The notes under the pieces: generated by a model
What the model was told of the DNA's origin: nothing
Databases searched by the model: none
The model's input: the letters and a program-made list of their open reading frames with translations, nothing else
Position numbers and translations under genes: made by a program
Shown here: positions 23,369 through 33,140 of the stretch, one piece after another
How the letters are laid out: the number at the start of each line of letters is the position of its first letter
Numbering within the stretch: the stretch's first letter is position 1
NCBI RefSeq assembly: GCF_029835735.1
Contig: NZ_JAOEAL010000001.1
Location: forward strand, 1,612,001 to 1,676,000
Direction of reading: 5' to 3'
Length of the DNA: 64,000 nt
DNA from: Shewanella sp. GD04112
Lineage (GTDB): Bacteria > Pseudomonadota > Gammaproteobacteria > Enterobacterales > Shewanellaceae

Positions 23369-25744
23369 TTATTTGACAGACTCACTTGTGATGCTTGCGC
23401 GTGTGAACCAAGGATCTCTAGCATCCATTACATCATATAGACTGTACTTGCGCCCTAATGTTTGACCACCATCGCGTGTCAGTGGCATCCAACTGATTGT
23501 CGCCCGGCTATGGGTTGATTTAATGGTCATCAAGTCAAATGGAATCGACACGTAGAAGCCTTTAGTAAAACTGCCCTCACCATACTCCTCTGATGAAAGA
23601 TTAGTCTTAGTGGCGAAAGCGCCAACAATCACCCCACTATCGAATTGTTTTGAGAAATCAACTGTTACTCCTTTATCCTCGGCCAAATACTGGCCGGCAC
23701 TGATTCTCAGTAAAGTATTGGGGAACCAGTCAGGTTGATAATAGATTGATGCGTGTCCTGTTACCGTACCCGTTTGCACTCGATAGGGGCGGTTAGTGAG
23801 TGAGTCAAATTGATGCTCATCTTCAAAGAAGCCTAGCATGCTGTCTGGATCGCGCTGCTTAACATAATTCACATCAACCCCAAAAGCCCATTGGCTGTTA
23901 AGTGGTCGATAGAGAACCTCTGTGCCCACACCACCATACATCATTTCTAAATAGCCGCCGTAGGCTTGGAAAGAAATGTTATCGGTTAAATTATCCATCC
24001 AGGTTAGTTGCAGGTTATTCACTCGTACAGGATTATCATGAATATATTGACGAACCAGGGTGCGAACACGTTTTAAGTCAGTGCCATCGGGTGGAACTTC
24101 GTATAAAAACTTATCAAAGTTATCGTAGAGGTTAAGATAAAGAGAGCTTGAAAACTCAAAGTTATCGGTAAATCGGTAACTTGCACTGCCAGTCATTCCA
24201 ATACTAAACATATAAAACCCTTCGGAACCGCCGAAGGATTGGGACATGGTAGGCGAAACATCAAAACTAAGCTTATCTAGCCAATCTTTATCAGTATTAT
24301 TGACTAGTTGTCCCTGAGGTAAGCTTGGAATACTCACAACACTAGCATCAGTGACTTTGGCATTGAGATAGCCATAACTTGCGACTTTGGCAAACTTCTG
24401 AGCATCAATACGGGTTTCCGTTATTGGTTGGCTATAACGAGTCTCAATTAGTCGATACTCTTTAATAAAGTTGGCATCAGTATTGTTGGCTAGAATGGTG
24501 GCAGCTCTTTTATGCGCTTCATTTCTATCGCGGAATTTTGTCTGTTCACCTACAACGGTAATACTGTCATTATCAAGGTAAATTTTGGCGTTTGCGTAAC
24601 CAGCAATAGTTTGTAAATCCTGAGCAATTTTATTCCAATCCACCAGGGGATTCGCAGCAGTCTGACTGGATGCATTTACAAGCTCTAGATTTGCTACTTC
24701 ATCATTTTGCACTTCTGATTTATGCGTTGAAGTTTCTGTACTCACAGTCGCTTGTTCGGCTCTTAGTGTGTTTACTTGAGCAGAGGATTCTGTTTGCGTA
24801 AGGGTTAATGGCGCGGCAGGAAGTGGCTTATATTTAGCTGCCTTTGGATCTCGTTTAATCTGTGACAAGGTATTAAAATTGGTCTGCAGACTAAAGCCAA
24901 GTGTCCAAGTATTGCCACGCTCATAACTTAAATGTAGATCGCCCCAGTCTCCAAAACGATAGAGCATTCCATAGTTAAACTTGCTGTCCTGAGGCATATC
25001 TATACCACCACGAACAACGGGAAAGTCTGATTGATAGTCGTTACCATCGTATTCGACTTTCAAACGTAAAGGTTCCCAAGGAGTCTGATATTCAACGCCA
25101 CCAAAGAGGGATGCGCAGCCCTTAAACCAACGCTGGTAATCAACAGTGCCACCTTTACCCCCATAAGAAGTATCTCTATCACAGTTGTAATTAAGATCTT
25201 TTTTATCGGAAGTGAGATTACCGCTATTGCCGATATAGCCCCAACCTATACCTAGAGTAAAATCGAGTGGACCGACGCGCTTTGTCGCAGCAACAAATTC
25301 ACCATCAAATAAACCAGTGCCACCAAAGTCCCTCACCCCAATAGAGGTTTCAGGCAGCCAGTTACTTTCTTCGAGTAGACGAACTTTAAAGTCTATGCCT
25401 TTATCCGTGTATTTAGTATTACCACTAAAGTTGGGGTCGCTACTGTAAAGCAGGTCTTGTACTAGGGTGTAGCGTATTGTTGTTTCAAACCAAGGGAAGA
25501 GCTGCACTGAAGCGCTAAAATGCTGATAGTCATCGTTGTAAGTCGTGGCAAAGTTAAATTCACCTTCAGGCGTCATACGGCCTGTTGGCATTTGCATTAA
25601 ACCTACACCACCAAAGTCAGACTGTGAAGGCAACGATGTTGGGTAAGAAAATTCATCGGCGCTAACGTGTAATAATGGTAGCAGTGCTAAAGATAGCGCT
25701 GATAAACGCCCGAAAGAGGGAAAAGTGGGAGTCGAGTTTTTCAT
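23369..25744 (-). CDS. yjbH: YjbH-like outer-membrane exopolysaccharide protein
   Basis: This is a large 791-residue exported protein with a signal peptide (LSALSLALLPLLHVSADE). YjbH-family features are the early SDFGGVGLMQMPTGRMTPEG, many alternating beta-strand segments expected of an outer-membrane barrel, and a C-terminal GRKYSLYDVMDARDPWF region. YjbH belongs to the YjbEFGH set for extracellular polysaccharide secretion. It is the last gene of the operon; its start directly abuts the yjbG stop (single-base junction at 25744), indicating coupling. Confidence 0.85.
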   Translation of the reverse strand: MKNSTPTFPSFGRLSALSLALLPLLHVSADEFSYPTSLPSQSDFGGVGLMQMPTGRMTPEGEFNFATTYNDDYQHFSASVQLFPWFETTIRYTLVQDLLYSSDPNFSGNTKYTDKGIDFKVRLLEESNWLPETSIGVRDFGGTGLFDGEFVAATKRVGPLDFTLGIGWGYIGNSGNLTSDKKDLNYNCDRDTSYGGKGGTVDYQRWFKGCASLFGGVEYQTPWEPLRLKVEYDGNDYQSDFPVVRGGIDMPQDSKFNYGMLYRFGDWGDLHLSYERGNTWTLGFSLQTNFNTLSQIKRDPKAAKYKPLPAAPLTLTQTESSAQVNTLRAEQATVSTETSTHKSEVQNDEVANLELVNASSQTAANPLVDWNKIAQDLQTIAGYANAKIYLDNDSITVVGEQTKFRDRNEAHKRAATILANNTDANFIKEYRLIETRYSQPITETRIDAQKFAKVASYGYLNAKVTDASVVSIPSLPQGQLVNNTDKDWLDKLSFDVSPTMSQSFGGSEGFYMFSIGMTGSASYRFTDNFEFSSSLYLNLYDNFDKFLYEVPPDGTDLKRVRTLVRQYIHDNPVRVNNLQLTWMDNLTDNISFQAYGGYLEMMYGGVGTEVLYRPLNSQWAFGVDVNYVKQRDPDSMLGFFEDEHQFDSLTNRPYRVQTGTVTGHASIYYQPDWFPNTLLRISAGQYLAEDKGVTVDFSKQFDSGVIVGAFATKTNLSSEEYGEGSFTKGFYVSIPFDLMTIKSTHSRATISWMPLTRDGGQTLGRKYSLYDVMDARDPWFTRASITSESVK

Positions 25745-26553
25745 TACAGAGCCCGATTTTTGAGTAATTCAATGATGTTGTTGTTTAATGTGGAATAGTC
25801 ATCAAAAAGGCCTGAAAACTCAACGAAGAGTGTGGCGCCTGGAGCTATATCCTGGGCCTGATGATTCCAATAGGCAATGGGTTGTCGAATAGCGTTACCA
25901 TCGGGTTGGATAATCCAAACAAAGCTATTTTCAGCATTTTCCAATAAACCAGCCTGTTGAAGATATTCTCTGCTACTTGTTTGAGATTGCCACGCTTGCT
26001 CACCAGTTTGTGATACTGCACCAACCACTGTCACTGTGCTTGGGCGTGGAGGCAACACTAATAAAAATTGACCATCAATTATGGGATTGTAGGCATCGGT
26101 AATACGAATTAAATCGAGATCTAATGGCTGATTAACTCTTTGTCCAAGTTTTATATTACGCAGAAATTGTGCAAACTTGGAGAGCTTAGCAATATACTGA
26201 CTATTGTTGTCTGCCTGCTGGCCCATATTGGCTAATTTTTGTAACACTTGCTGACGAGTCGTTTCCAGTGCCGCTGTATTGTGAATGTCCAGTAGAGCTG
26301 CACCTAACCAGTAAATCGGTATTTCTTCGCTTTTAGCACTCTGATTATAAAGGGGGAGTTGTGCTAAACCATCTTGTACAGCTTGGCCAACTCGGATTGT
26401 CGTGGGATAGGTTATTTGTACCAGCGGCTCTTTAGTCGAAGATATACTGACATAAAGTTGGATATTTGCTTGGGCTGTTGATAAAGACAAGGTACTGAGC
26501 AGTAAAGCCACAGGTGTTATATAGGATCTCATTATGGCTCCACTATGCCGCAA
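25744..26553 (-). CDS. yjbG: YjbG/GfcC-like exopolysaccharide protein
   Basis: This 269-residue periplasmic protein has an N-terminal signal peptide (near YITPVALLLSTLSLSTAQA). It resembles YjbG/GfcC capsule proteins: an N-terminal region on pulling polysaccharide precursors (TYPTTIRVGQAVQDGLAQLP) and a SLBB-like ending (VVGAVSQTGEQAWQ, GLLENAENSFVWIIQPDG). It lies between yjbF and yjbH, overlapping yjbF by 11 bp and touching yjbH, the standard order of this operon. Confidence 0.85.
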   Translation of the reverse strand: MRHSGAIMRSYITPVALLLSTLSLSTAQANIQLYVSISSTKEPLVQITYPTTIRVGQAVQDGLAQLPLYNQSAKSEEIPIYWLGAALLDIHNTAALETTRQQVLQKLANMGQQADNNSQYIAKLSKFAQFLRNIKLGQRVNQPLDLDLIRITDAYNPIIDGQFLLVLPPRPSTVTVVGAVSQTGEQAWQSQTSSREYLQQAGLLENAENSFVWIIQPDGNAIRQPIAYWNHQAQDIAPGATLFVEFSGLFDDYSTLNNNIIELLKNRAL

Positions 26554-27253
26554 AAGGCTTTAGTAATGTGATGTCAATAAATGGCAGATTAGGTGCAATC
26601 TTTTGACGACTCTTAAGGACGTTACCATTTTGTGGATCTAGCCAAAAATCATTTTGGTATTGGATATTGAGGGTATCCACAGAGACATATTCACTAAAAT
26701 GTAGGGCTTGCGTAGGAAAGCCATTGATTAGAATATTCTCTTCGGCAATCAATTTAAATTCTGACTTTGCTTTGTAGCCATAATGATAACCGGGTTGCCA
26801 GTCCAGTGTACGAGTCCAGAATTTGGGTGTATTGCTTAAGTGCAAACCTAGTAGCAAAGGGTCCGGGTCATCACTTTCAACCGCACTTAAATTACCAGTG
26901 AGTAGATTGTGGGTTTTGACTAAGCGGCCGTTTACCGTAACTAACATACCTTTATCCGCAGATAACCATTTAAGCTCTAGTGCTTCAGGTACCTTTTTTA
27001 CTGCAGATAGACTAGTTTTAGGTTCAGCAAAAGCTAGCACCACAAATGCCTGAGGTGTATCTTCAATTTTTACATAGATGCTGGCATAGGGATTTGCAGA
27101 TATTTGCTCAGGGGGGAGAACAACATCCTCACTTCCTAAAAAGGCGAGTTTGGCGGTTTCGTTCAGAGCATTAATTCGTTGGCTACAGCCCGAGAGCCCT
27201 GCAATTATTGCCGAAATGGCAAAAAAGGGGAGGAGTTTTTTATATACACGCAT
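26543..27253 (-). CDS. yjbF: YjbF/GfcB-like lipoprotein
   Basis: This 236-residue lipoprotein has the lipobox ending AGLSGC at about residue 23. YjbF/GfcB features include YASIYVKIEDTPQAFVVLAF and the C-terminal WLDPQNGNVLKSRQKI segment. GfcB and YjbF are outer-membrane-attached partners in group 4 capsule or exopolysaccharide export. The gene follows yjbE after a terminator hairpin and overlaps yjbG by 11 bp. Confidence 0.85.
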   Translation of the reverse strand: MRVYKKLLPFFAISAIIAGLSGCSQRINALNETAKLAFLGSEDVVLPPEQISANPYASIYVKIEDTPQAFVVLAFAEPKTSLSAVKKVPEALELKWLSADKGMLVTVNGRLVKTHNLLTGNLSAVESDDPDPLLLGLHLSNTPKFWTRTLDWQPGYHYGYKAKSEFKLIAEENILINGFPTQALHFSEYVSVDTLNIQYQNDFWLDPQNGNVLKSRQKIAPNLPFIDITLLKPFAA

Positions 27254-27352
27254 CCGAGTTGCTTATTCTCAATAATGATAGATAACCAATGTAAATATAT
27301 GGCGAGATGATTTCAAGTTTTCACTATTTTGATTAGGAAATTTAAATACCCT

Positions 27353-27380
27353 AAAAAAAACAACCGCCAGAAGGCGGTTA
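27353..27380 (-). terminator. intrinsic terminator between yjbE and yjbF
   Basis: On the minus strand AACCGCC-TTCT-GGCGGTT is followed by G and eight T. It would stop most transcripts after yjbE and let a fraction read into yjbFGH. Confidence 0.8.
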
Positions 27381-27404
27381 TTAGCGATATGTACTAACTA
27401 ATGA

Positions 27405-27653
27405 TTAGTTAGATGACACTGATGTAGAGTTGCTGTTAGATGTTGTGACAGGGTTGCCATCTGAACCATTTGCAGCAACTAACGCTCCTGTTACAACTGC
27501 CCCTGCTGCGATACTACCCGCAACAATAGTACCAGTAGCGCCGCCACTCGTAGTACCACCAGTAGTCGTTCCACCAGTCGTTGGGTTAGCATTAGCAGCA
27601 ACTGAACCTAACATTGAAATAGCAGCAATAAGTGCTAATGAAGTTTTTTTCAT
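27405..27653 (-). CDS. yjbE: YjbE/GfcA-like small secreted protein
   Basis: This 82-residue exported protein has the signal peptide MKKTSLALIAAISMLGSVAA. The mature part is low-complexity: Thr/Gly repeats (TTGGTTTGGTTSGG) followed by an Ala/Val/Gly hydrophobic stretch and a Ser/Thr/Asn-rich tail. This matches the first gene of the yjbEFGH and gfcABCD operons, of unknown biochemical role. A terminator just after it suggests it is made in greater amount than yjbFGH. Confidence 0.75.
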   Translation of the reverse strand: MKKTSLALIAAISMLGSVAANANPTTGGTTTGGTTSGGATGTIVAGSIAAGAVVTGALVAANGSDGNPVTTSNSNSTSVSSN

Positions 27654-27924
27654 CGTGATTCCCTTTTAGAAAAAATTAACCTAATTTTTAGCTAATCTAG
27701 TACAGCATGATAGGCGATTCAACTTAAATGATCAATGTTAAATCTGTTTCGCTATTCAAACTTTAGACTGATTTGCTGCCGATTCGCCTTCAAATAATCC
27801 TTAATTTAGAATGGGTTTGCCACATTCACGGGATAACTCTTAGGCTACTCCTATTTTATACCACGCAGAAGGTGGTGCTTCAAATCGATTTATTTGGCCG
27901 TTTGTAACAAGTCTTAAGCCATCC
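27654..27924. other. upstream region of yjbE
   Basis: This 271-bp gap carries the yjb operon promoter on the minus strand and the end of the patatin gene's transcript. I see no convincing small gene or RNA. Confidence 0.3.
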
Positions 27925-29049
27925 TCATGTCAGATTAAAAAATGCTTTTATTTCATCCATTTGAGCCATACCGTCTTTATAGCCTAATTCGATCAAGGCG
28001 CTGGTGTAGGACTTTTCAAACAAAAGATAGGACACAATACTTGAGTCTGACTGCCTGTCGATACCGATAAAGCCCAGTAAGGTTTTAATCGCCCAAGGCA
28101 TATCATCATAGAAACGGGCGGCGATTTTACTTAAGTCTTCACTGGGTTTTATCACTAGGGTCTGTATGGGATGTAATGACAGTTGAGTACGGCTCTCTTC
28201 GGGAATAAGCGACAGCGTGTGATTAATCCGCTCTAGGCGCTCAAGATCGCTATTTAAGGTATCGGAAAAGATAGTATCCAGCAGATGACCAGCAATGGTC
28301 GCTGTCTTCGGGTGATATTCTAGCTCCATAGGAAAATGCTTATGGGGACTGTCTAGGTTGATTACTAATAGCTTATTGGCGCCTAAATGAATTGGGCTTG
28401 AGAGCGGCGCGAGTTGGTGGACTGAGCCATCACCATAATAAGCTTGATTGAGTTTAATCGACGGAAACACCATAGGGATCGCCGAGCTTGCCAAAAGATG
28501 TTCGGTATTTAACATCCGTCTCTCACCGCTGCGCCTAGCGCGAGTCCAGTTTTCAATATCCCTGGCCGCTTGAAAAAACGTCACCGAGCGCGAGTTGTTA
28601 TAGCACGAGGTATCGACACTGAGCGCCGTCAATGCACCGTTGCGGATATTGCGATCGATTCTCTTAAAATCGATAAGTTCATTCAGTAAATGCCGTAAAG
28701 GCTCGTTATCGAGTAGGCTACCCGCGTCGGTATTCACCTTATCATCTTGCAGGCCCTTGAGCGCCATCTTGGCTAAATGACTTAACACGCCTGGGATGGA
28801 GGCGCGATATACCTTTCTCGTTTCAAAATGGCGCCAAACCCACTCTAGTTTTTTGACGCCTAAATGAAAGCAGGAGGCGTGGGTGGCGATGGAGGTGCCA
28901 TTAATGGCGCCCGCAGAGGTGCCACAAATGATTTTAAAGGGCACGCCATGGTTGCGCGGATAAAGCTGGACCAGTGCTTTTAACACTCCCACTTGATAGG
29001 CGGCCCGAGCGCCACCGCCACCGAGAACTAATGCTGTTGATGTTGGCAA
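27925..29049 (-). CDS. patatin-like phospholipase
   Basis: This 374-residue protein has the patatin fold signatures: oxyanion-hole LVLGGGGARAAYQVG (residues 7-21), the nucleophile elbow ICGTSAGAINGTS (GxSxG), and the catalytic aspartate in YYGDGSVHQLAP. It should cleave acyl esters of phospholipids with a Ser-Asp dyad. No signal peptide is evident, so it is cytoplasmic or exported by another route. It is downstream of proS with its own terminator-separated transcript. Confidence 0.88.
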   Translation of the reverse strand: MPTSTALVLGGGGARAAYQVGVLKALVQLYPRNHGVPFKIICGTSAGAINGTSIATHASCFHLGVKKLEWVWRHFETRKVYRASIPGVLSHLAKMALKGLQDDKVNTDAGSLLDNEPLRHLLNELIDFKRIDRNIRNGALTALSVDTSCYNNSRSVTFFQAARDIENWTRARRSGERRMLNTEHLLASSAIPMVFPSIKLNQAYYGDGSVHQLAPLSSPIHLGANKLLVINLDSPHKHFPMELEYHPKTATIAGHLLDTIFSDTLNSDLERLERINHTLSLIPEESRTQLSLHPIQTLVIKPSEDLSKIAARFYDDMPWAIKTLLGFIGIDRQSDSSIVSYLLFEKSYTSALIELGYKDGMAQMDEIKAFFNLT

Positions 29050-29192
29050 TCTTATGACTCAACGACTTGTTATTATGATTTTATTAAAGCAATGCCTTAT
29101 CTAAAAAAGCAAGTCTGAGCTGTTATCTCAATGACATTTCTTTAGTTTGTCTTGAGTGGGCTCGTAGAAGGCAATCTGTTTTTGGGGCGGGA

Positions 29193-29228
29193 ATAAAAAA
29201 CGCACTTGAGGGAGACTCAAGTGCGTTT
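29193..29228 (-). terminator. intrinsic terminator downstream of proS
   Basis: AACGCACTTGAG and CTCAAGTGCGTT form a perfect 12-bp stem with a short loop, and on the minus strand it is followed by TTTTTTATT. It ends the proS transcript. Confidence 0.85.
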
Positions 29229-29312
29229 GCATTTATATCGCGAGAATCTTATTTAAGCATCTGCTCAAACGGACTGTGTCGGCGCACTAAGTTCGGCGCA
29301 GTAAGCCTTCGC

Positions 29313-31025
29313 TTAAGCTTGCAGATTTTTTAAGAAATCGACGATTTGGTCGAATGGCACATCTTGCTTTTCACCGGTGCGGCGGTTTTTGTATTCAAAT
29401 ACGCCAGCGTCGATATTGCGATCGCCAATCACCACAGTGTGTGGAATACCAATCAGTTCCATATCGGCGAACATGACGCCTGGGCGCTCTTTACGGTCAT
29501 CCAATAGCACATCGATACCCACAGCACTTAAGTCTTTGTATAACTGCTCGGCGATATCGGTCACGCGGTGTGATTTGTGCATATTCATTGGCAGAATGCC
29601 TACACTGAATGGGGCAATGGCTTCTGGCCATACAATGCCGCGATCATCGAAGTTTTGCTCAATGGCTGCCGCCACGATACGGCTCACGCCCACACCGTAA
29701 CAACCCATCAGCAGCACTTGTGATTTACCGTTCTCATCGAGAACAGTCGCATTCATCGATTTAGAATAGTTAGTACCGAGTTGGAAGATATGACCCACTT
29801 CGATACCACGCGCCATCGCGTAAGTACCTAAACCATCAGGTGTTGGCTCGCCTTCAACCACGTTACGGATATCGGCTGCTTGTGCCAGAGGCAGATCGCG
29901 CTCCCAGTTGATGCCAAAGTAGTGTTTGTCATCAAGGTTTGCGCCGGCGGCGAAGTCGCTCATTACGCTAACGCTGTGGTCGATGATGACAGGCATATTC
30001 AGGCCGACAGGACCTAATGAGCCAGGACCTGCGCCAATGGCATCACGGATCAGGGCTTCTGGGGCAAATTCTAATGGTGATGCCACTAAATCTAGCTTGT
30101 CTGCCTTGATTTCGTTCAGCTCGTGGTCGCCACGTACAATCAGCGCTACCAGCGGTGCTTCTTCCGTCGCACCTTTCACAATCAAGGTTTTCACTGTCTT
30201 AGTGATATCCAAACCGAATTGCTCAACTAACTCGGCAATGGTTTTCGCATTTGGGGTATCGACTAAACGTAATGCTTCTGTTGCCGCGCCACGCGCTTCG
30301 GTTGGCATTGGCGATTCGGCTTTCTCGATGTTAGCGGCATAGTCGCTGCCAGTAGAGTAGGCGATTAAGTCTTCACCGCTTTGCGCCAATACATGGAACT
30401 CGTGTGACATGCTGCCACCGATAGAACCTGTGTCCGCTAAAACAGGGCGGAAGGCTAAGCCCATGCGCGACAGAATGTTGCTATAGGCTTGATACATGGC
30501 CTCATAGGTTTCATTCATGGTATCCACGTCAAGATGGAAAGAATACGCATCTTTCATCAGGAATTCGCGCGAACGCATCACCCCGAAACGTGGGCGGACT
30601 TCGTCACGGAATTTGGTCTGGATTTGGTAAAGATTCAGCGGTAATTGCTTGTAAGAGCTGACTTCTTTACGGATTAAGTCGGTGATCACTTCTTCGTGGG
30701 TTGGCCCCAGCACGAAGTCACGGTTATGACGGTCTTTAAAACGCAGTAGTTCAGGACCAAATTTGTCCCAGCGACCCGTTTCTACCCATAAATCAGCCGG
30801 TTGCACCATAGGCATTAGGATTTCAATCGCGCCCGCTTTGTTCATTTCTTCACGAACAATGGCTTCGACTTTACGCAATACACGCAGGCCCGTGGGCAGA
30901 TAGCTGTATAGACCTGAAGCGTTACGGCGGATCATACCCGCACGTAGCATTAACTGATGGCTGATGACTTCTGCATTCGCAGGTGTTTCTTTTTGAGTAG
31001 AAAGTAGGTATTTGCTAACGCGCAT
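29313..31025 (-). CDS. proS: prolyl-tRNA synthetase
   Basis: This class II aminoacyl-tRNA synthetase charges tRNA-Pro. It has 570 residues, the length of the bacterial form with an internal editing (INS) domain. Visible landmarks are the start [20 protein letters not shown], motif 2 around [20 protein letters not shown], the editing-domain region near residues 225-400, and motif 3 near [16 protein letters not shown]. With trmO and rcsF further upstream on the same strand it reproduces the rcsF-trmO-proS order also seen in E. coli. Confidence 0.97.
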   Translation of the reverse strand: MRVSKYLLSTQKETPANAEVISHQLMLRAGMIRRNASGLYSYLPTGLRVLRKVEAIVREEMNKAGAIEILMPMVQPADLWVETGRWDKFGPELLRFKDRHNRDFVLGPTHEEVITDLIRKEVSSYKQLPLNLYQIQTKFRDEVRPRFGVMRSREFLMKDAYSFHLDVDTMNETYEAMYQAYSNILSRMGLAFRPVLADTGSIGGSMSHEFHVLAQSGEDLIAYSTGSDYAANIEKAESPMPTEARGAATEALRLVDTPNAKTIAELVEQFGLDITKTVKTLIVKGATEEAPLVALIVRGDHELNEIKADKLDLVASPLEFAPEALIRDAIGAGPGSLGPVGLNMPVIIDHSVSVMSDFAAGANLDDKHYFGINWERDLPLAQAADIRNVVEGEPTPDGLGTYAMARGIEVGHIFQLGTNYSKSMNATVLDENGKSQVLLMGCYGVGVSRIVAAAIEQNFDDRGIVWPEAIAPFSVGILPMNMHKSHRVTDIAEQLYKDLSAVGIDVLLDDRKERPGVMFADMELIGIPHTVVIGDRNIDAGVFEYKNRRTGEKQDVPFDQIVDFLKNLQA

Positions 31026-31223
31026 TACCGATGTCCAAATTTGAGTTGAATGGGCGCCATTTTATCACCTGCTTTGATGATGTCACCTATGGATTTAGGT
31101 TAAATTCAACTAGCTGGGAGACAAATAGCATTTTTGATGCTGGATAACCGATAAAGCAAAGATAAGCGCTGCGCCGTTAGGGTGCGACTTCGTCATTGCT
31201 CGTATCTAGATTCTCGTCGCTGC

Positions 31224-31853
31224 TTACTTATTTCGCCGATCGCCAATCACCCGTGCAGGATTACCGGCGACGATAGCCCATGCGGGGACATCTTTGGTGA
31301 CAATACAGCCCATGCCAATCACCGCATGGTCGCCAATGGTGACACCATCAACTATCCCGGCCTGTGCGCCAATCCAAACATCTTTACCTATCACGACGCC
31401 TTTAGAGTGGGAGGCTTGTTGATAAATGGGCGTATCGGGCGCCATGCCATGATTAAAGGCATAGATAGTGACATGATTAGCAATGCGAGTTTGGGAGCCA
31501 ATTTGAATCCCCACTCGACCGCCATCGAAGGAGCAGCCATGATTGATGGCGACTTCGTTACCAAGGGTAATAGGGCCATGTAAAAAACATTCGGCGGCAA
31601 TCATGCAATGATTACCTATCTTGATATCGCGATTGGGCTCAGCAAATAATTGTGCCTCGGGGGCGATAAAACAGTTATCACCAATGGTGACGGTTTCGAG
31701 GGCGCAAAGGTTGGTTTGAATTTCATCCTGCCAAGGTTTAGCCCAGACTAAGTGTTTTTCTTTGAGTGAAAAATACAGCCAGGGCATCCAAGACAGACGC
31801 TTTTTGTGTTGGCTCTGATAATCAGGCAATGCGGTTGTGTTTAGCGTCTGCAT
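31224..31853 (-). CDS. left-handed beta-helix acyltransferase
   Basis: This 209-residue protein of the hexapeptide-repeat acetyltransferase group has multiple imperfect I-G-x4 repeats ([66 protein letters not shown]) and the usual GNPARVIGD ending. The segment [13 protein letters not shown] supplies the likely catalytic His. The acceptor is unknown; maltose/galactoside-type O-acetyltransferases are the nearest model. It starts at the very base before the trmO stop, so it is coupled to trmO, and it lies about 200 bp from proS. Confidence 0.8.
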   Translation of the reverse strand: MQTLNTTALPDYQSQHKKRLSWMPWLYFSLKEKHLVWAKPWQDEIQTNLCALETVTIGDNCFIAPEAQLFAEPNRDIKIGNHCMIAAECFLHGPITLGNEVAINHGCSFDGGRVGIQIGSQTRIANHVTIYAFNHGMAPDTPIYQQASHSKGVVIGKDVWIGAQAGIVDGVTIGDHAVIGMGCIVTKDVPAWAIVAGNPARVIGDRRNK

Positions 31854-32588
31854 TTAGCCACATTTCCCCGGTTTGAGTTCGAGCACTTGAATATATTCCC
31901 GATCATCCTCATCAACCGCCATCCGCCAAAAGATATCTAAGTCATACAAAGCCACTTGATATAGCTTGGGATCATCCTTGGCTTTTTTATAGGCAGGGCG
32001 AGGGTCTTGTCCGAGTACGCCGCGGATAAGTTCGGCCAAATCAGTATAAGCGTCCTGTTTGCTATAGGCGTTAATCTGCGTTGCCGCGAGCTCGGAAAAA
32101 ACCACGCTAATCAGCTTAGGCGCTTCTTGAGCGATACCGCCGACGGCACCTTCAATCGAATCTGAGAAGGGAATATAGGGCTTTATATCGATAATCGGCG
32201 TGCCATCGACAAGATCCATGCCTGAAATCTCCAGGCATACTTTGCCTTTACGTTGCACCACTCGGTGGAGTTTTACCACGGATTGGCCAATGCCGTTTGG
32301 GCGAAAAGTCGAGCGGGTTGCGAATACACCGAGTTTTTCATTACCGCCTAAACGCGGTGGGCGTACGGTGGTTTTCCAGCCTTGGGCGAGATTTTCATGG
32401 AAACAAAACAGCAGCCAAAGGTGGGAATATTGCTCGATGCCACGCACGGCGTCGAGATGATTGATATGGCCTTCCAGCTCAACATAACCGCGTGCTTCCA
32501 CCAAACCAGGTTGCCTTGGAATGCCAAATTTTTGTTTGTAGGGGGTACGGCAGGTGGCCACAGCGGTAATTTGGTTGGTAAATGTCAT
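31854..32588 (-). CDS. trmO: tRNA (N6-threonylcarbamoyladenosine(37)-N6)-methyltransferase
   Basis: TrmO (formerly YaeB/TsaA) adds a methyl group to t6A37 in tRNA-Thr using S-adenosylmethionine. This 244-residue protein has the conserved ICR-type start CRTPYKQKFGIPRQPGLV, the signature ATRSTFRPNGIGQSVVKL, and LVDGTPIIDIKPYIPFSD, plus the C-terminal domain present in the bacterial form (YDLDIFWRM). Its neighbours rcsF and proS support the call. Confidence 0.95.
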   Translation of the reverse strand: MTFTNQITAVATCRTPYKQKFGIPRQPGLVEARGYVELEGHINHLDAVRGIEQYSHLWLLFCFHENLAQGWKTTVRPPRLGGNEKLGVFATRSTFRPNGIGQSVVKLHRVVQRKGKVCLEISGMDLVDGTPIIDIKPYIPFSDSIEGAVGGIAQEAPKLISVVFSELAATQINAYSKQDAYTDLAELIRGVLGQDPRPAYKKAKDDPKLYQVALYDLDIFWRMAVDEDDREYIQVLELKPGKCG

Positions 32589-32682
32589 GCAAAAAATACC
32601 TAAAGCAAGGACAACAACCCAAACGCCGATGGTCTAGGTTGCTAAGTACATCAATATTGGCGTGCAGTATACACGCTTTGAA

Positions 32683-33063
32683 CTAGTCGGCAGAGGTCAT
32701 TTTGATGGCTTGGCCAACGCAGAGGGCGCGGCTGACGCAGCCTTGGGCTGCTTCTTCCATCATCACGCATTGTTTGATGATGATGCCATTGGCGCCTTTA
32801 TCGGCCGCCGCGCGGCGGGCTTCGGTTCTTGCTTCACTTAAGGAAGCGGGCACTGCATTCACATCGGCTTGGCATGATTCGCCCTGTACCAAACCTTTTA
32901 ATTCGTAATGACCTTTAGGCAAACTATCGCCCTCAAACAGCGTGACATCGCCCGCCTTGAAGTAGTCATTAATCGCCTCGCCGTCCAAATTGCTGTTAAA
33001 ACTGTAATCGCTGGCACAGGCGCTAAGCATTAGCACTAATGCACTTGAGAGGATGATTTTCAT
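32683..33063 (-). CDS. rcsF: RcsF-like outer-membrane stress lipoprotein
   Basis: This 126-residue lipoprotein has a signal peptide ending LMLSAC (ATG at 33063, MKIILSS; an upstream ATG at 33102 adds a non-signal extension). The mature part has four cysteines in RcsF spacing (GESCQADVN, IIKQCVMMEEAAQGCVSRALC) and the GANGIIIK segment. In enteric bacteria RcsF senses envelope damage and relieves IgaA to switch on the Rcs phosphorelay. The position next to trmO and proS is the same as in E. coli. Whether an Rcs system exists here cannot be seen. Confidence 0.82.
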   Translation of the reverse strand: MKIILSSALVLMLSACASDYSFNSNLDGEAINDYFKAGDVTLFEGDSLPKGHYELKGLVQGESCQADVNAVPASLSEARTEARRAAADKGANGIIIKQCVMMEEAAQGCVSRALCVGQAIKMTSAD

Positions 33064-33140
33064 GGTTTGACCTGAGAGTAAGGGTAAATAAGCGCAGTCC
33101 AACGGACTGCGCGTTATCGAGCGATTTATCTGAGCAAATT

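Noticed and set aside
27430..27669. Plus-strand 79-codon frame rich in Pro/Val/Ala
   Set aside because: Antisense of the low-complexity yjbE gene.
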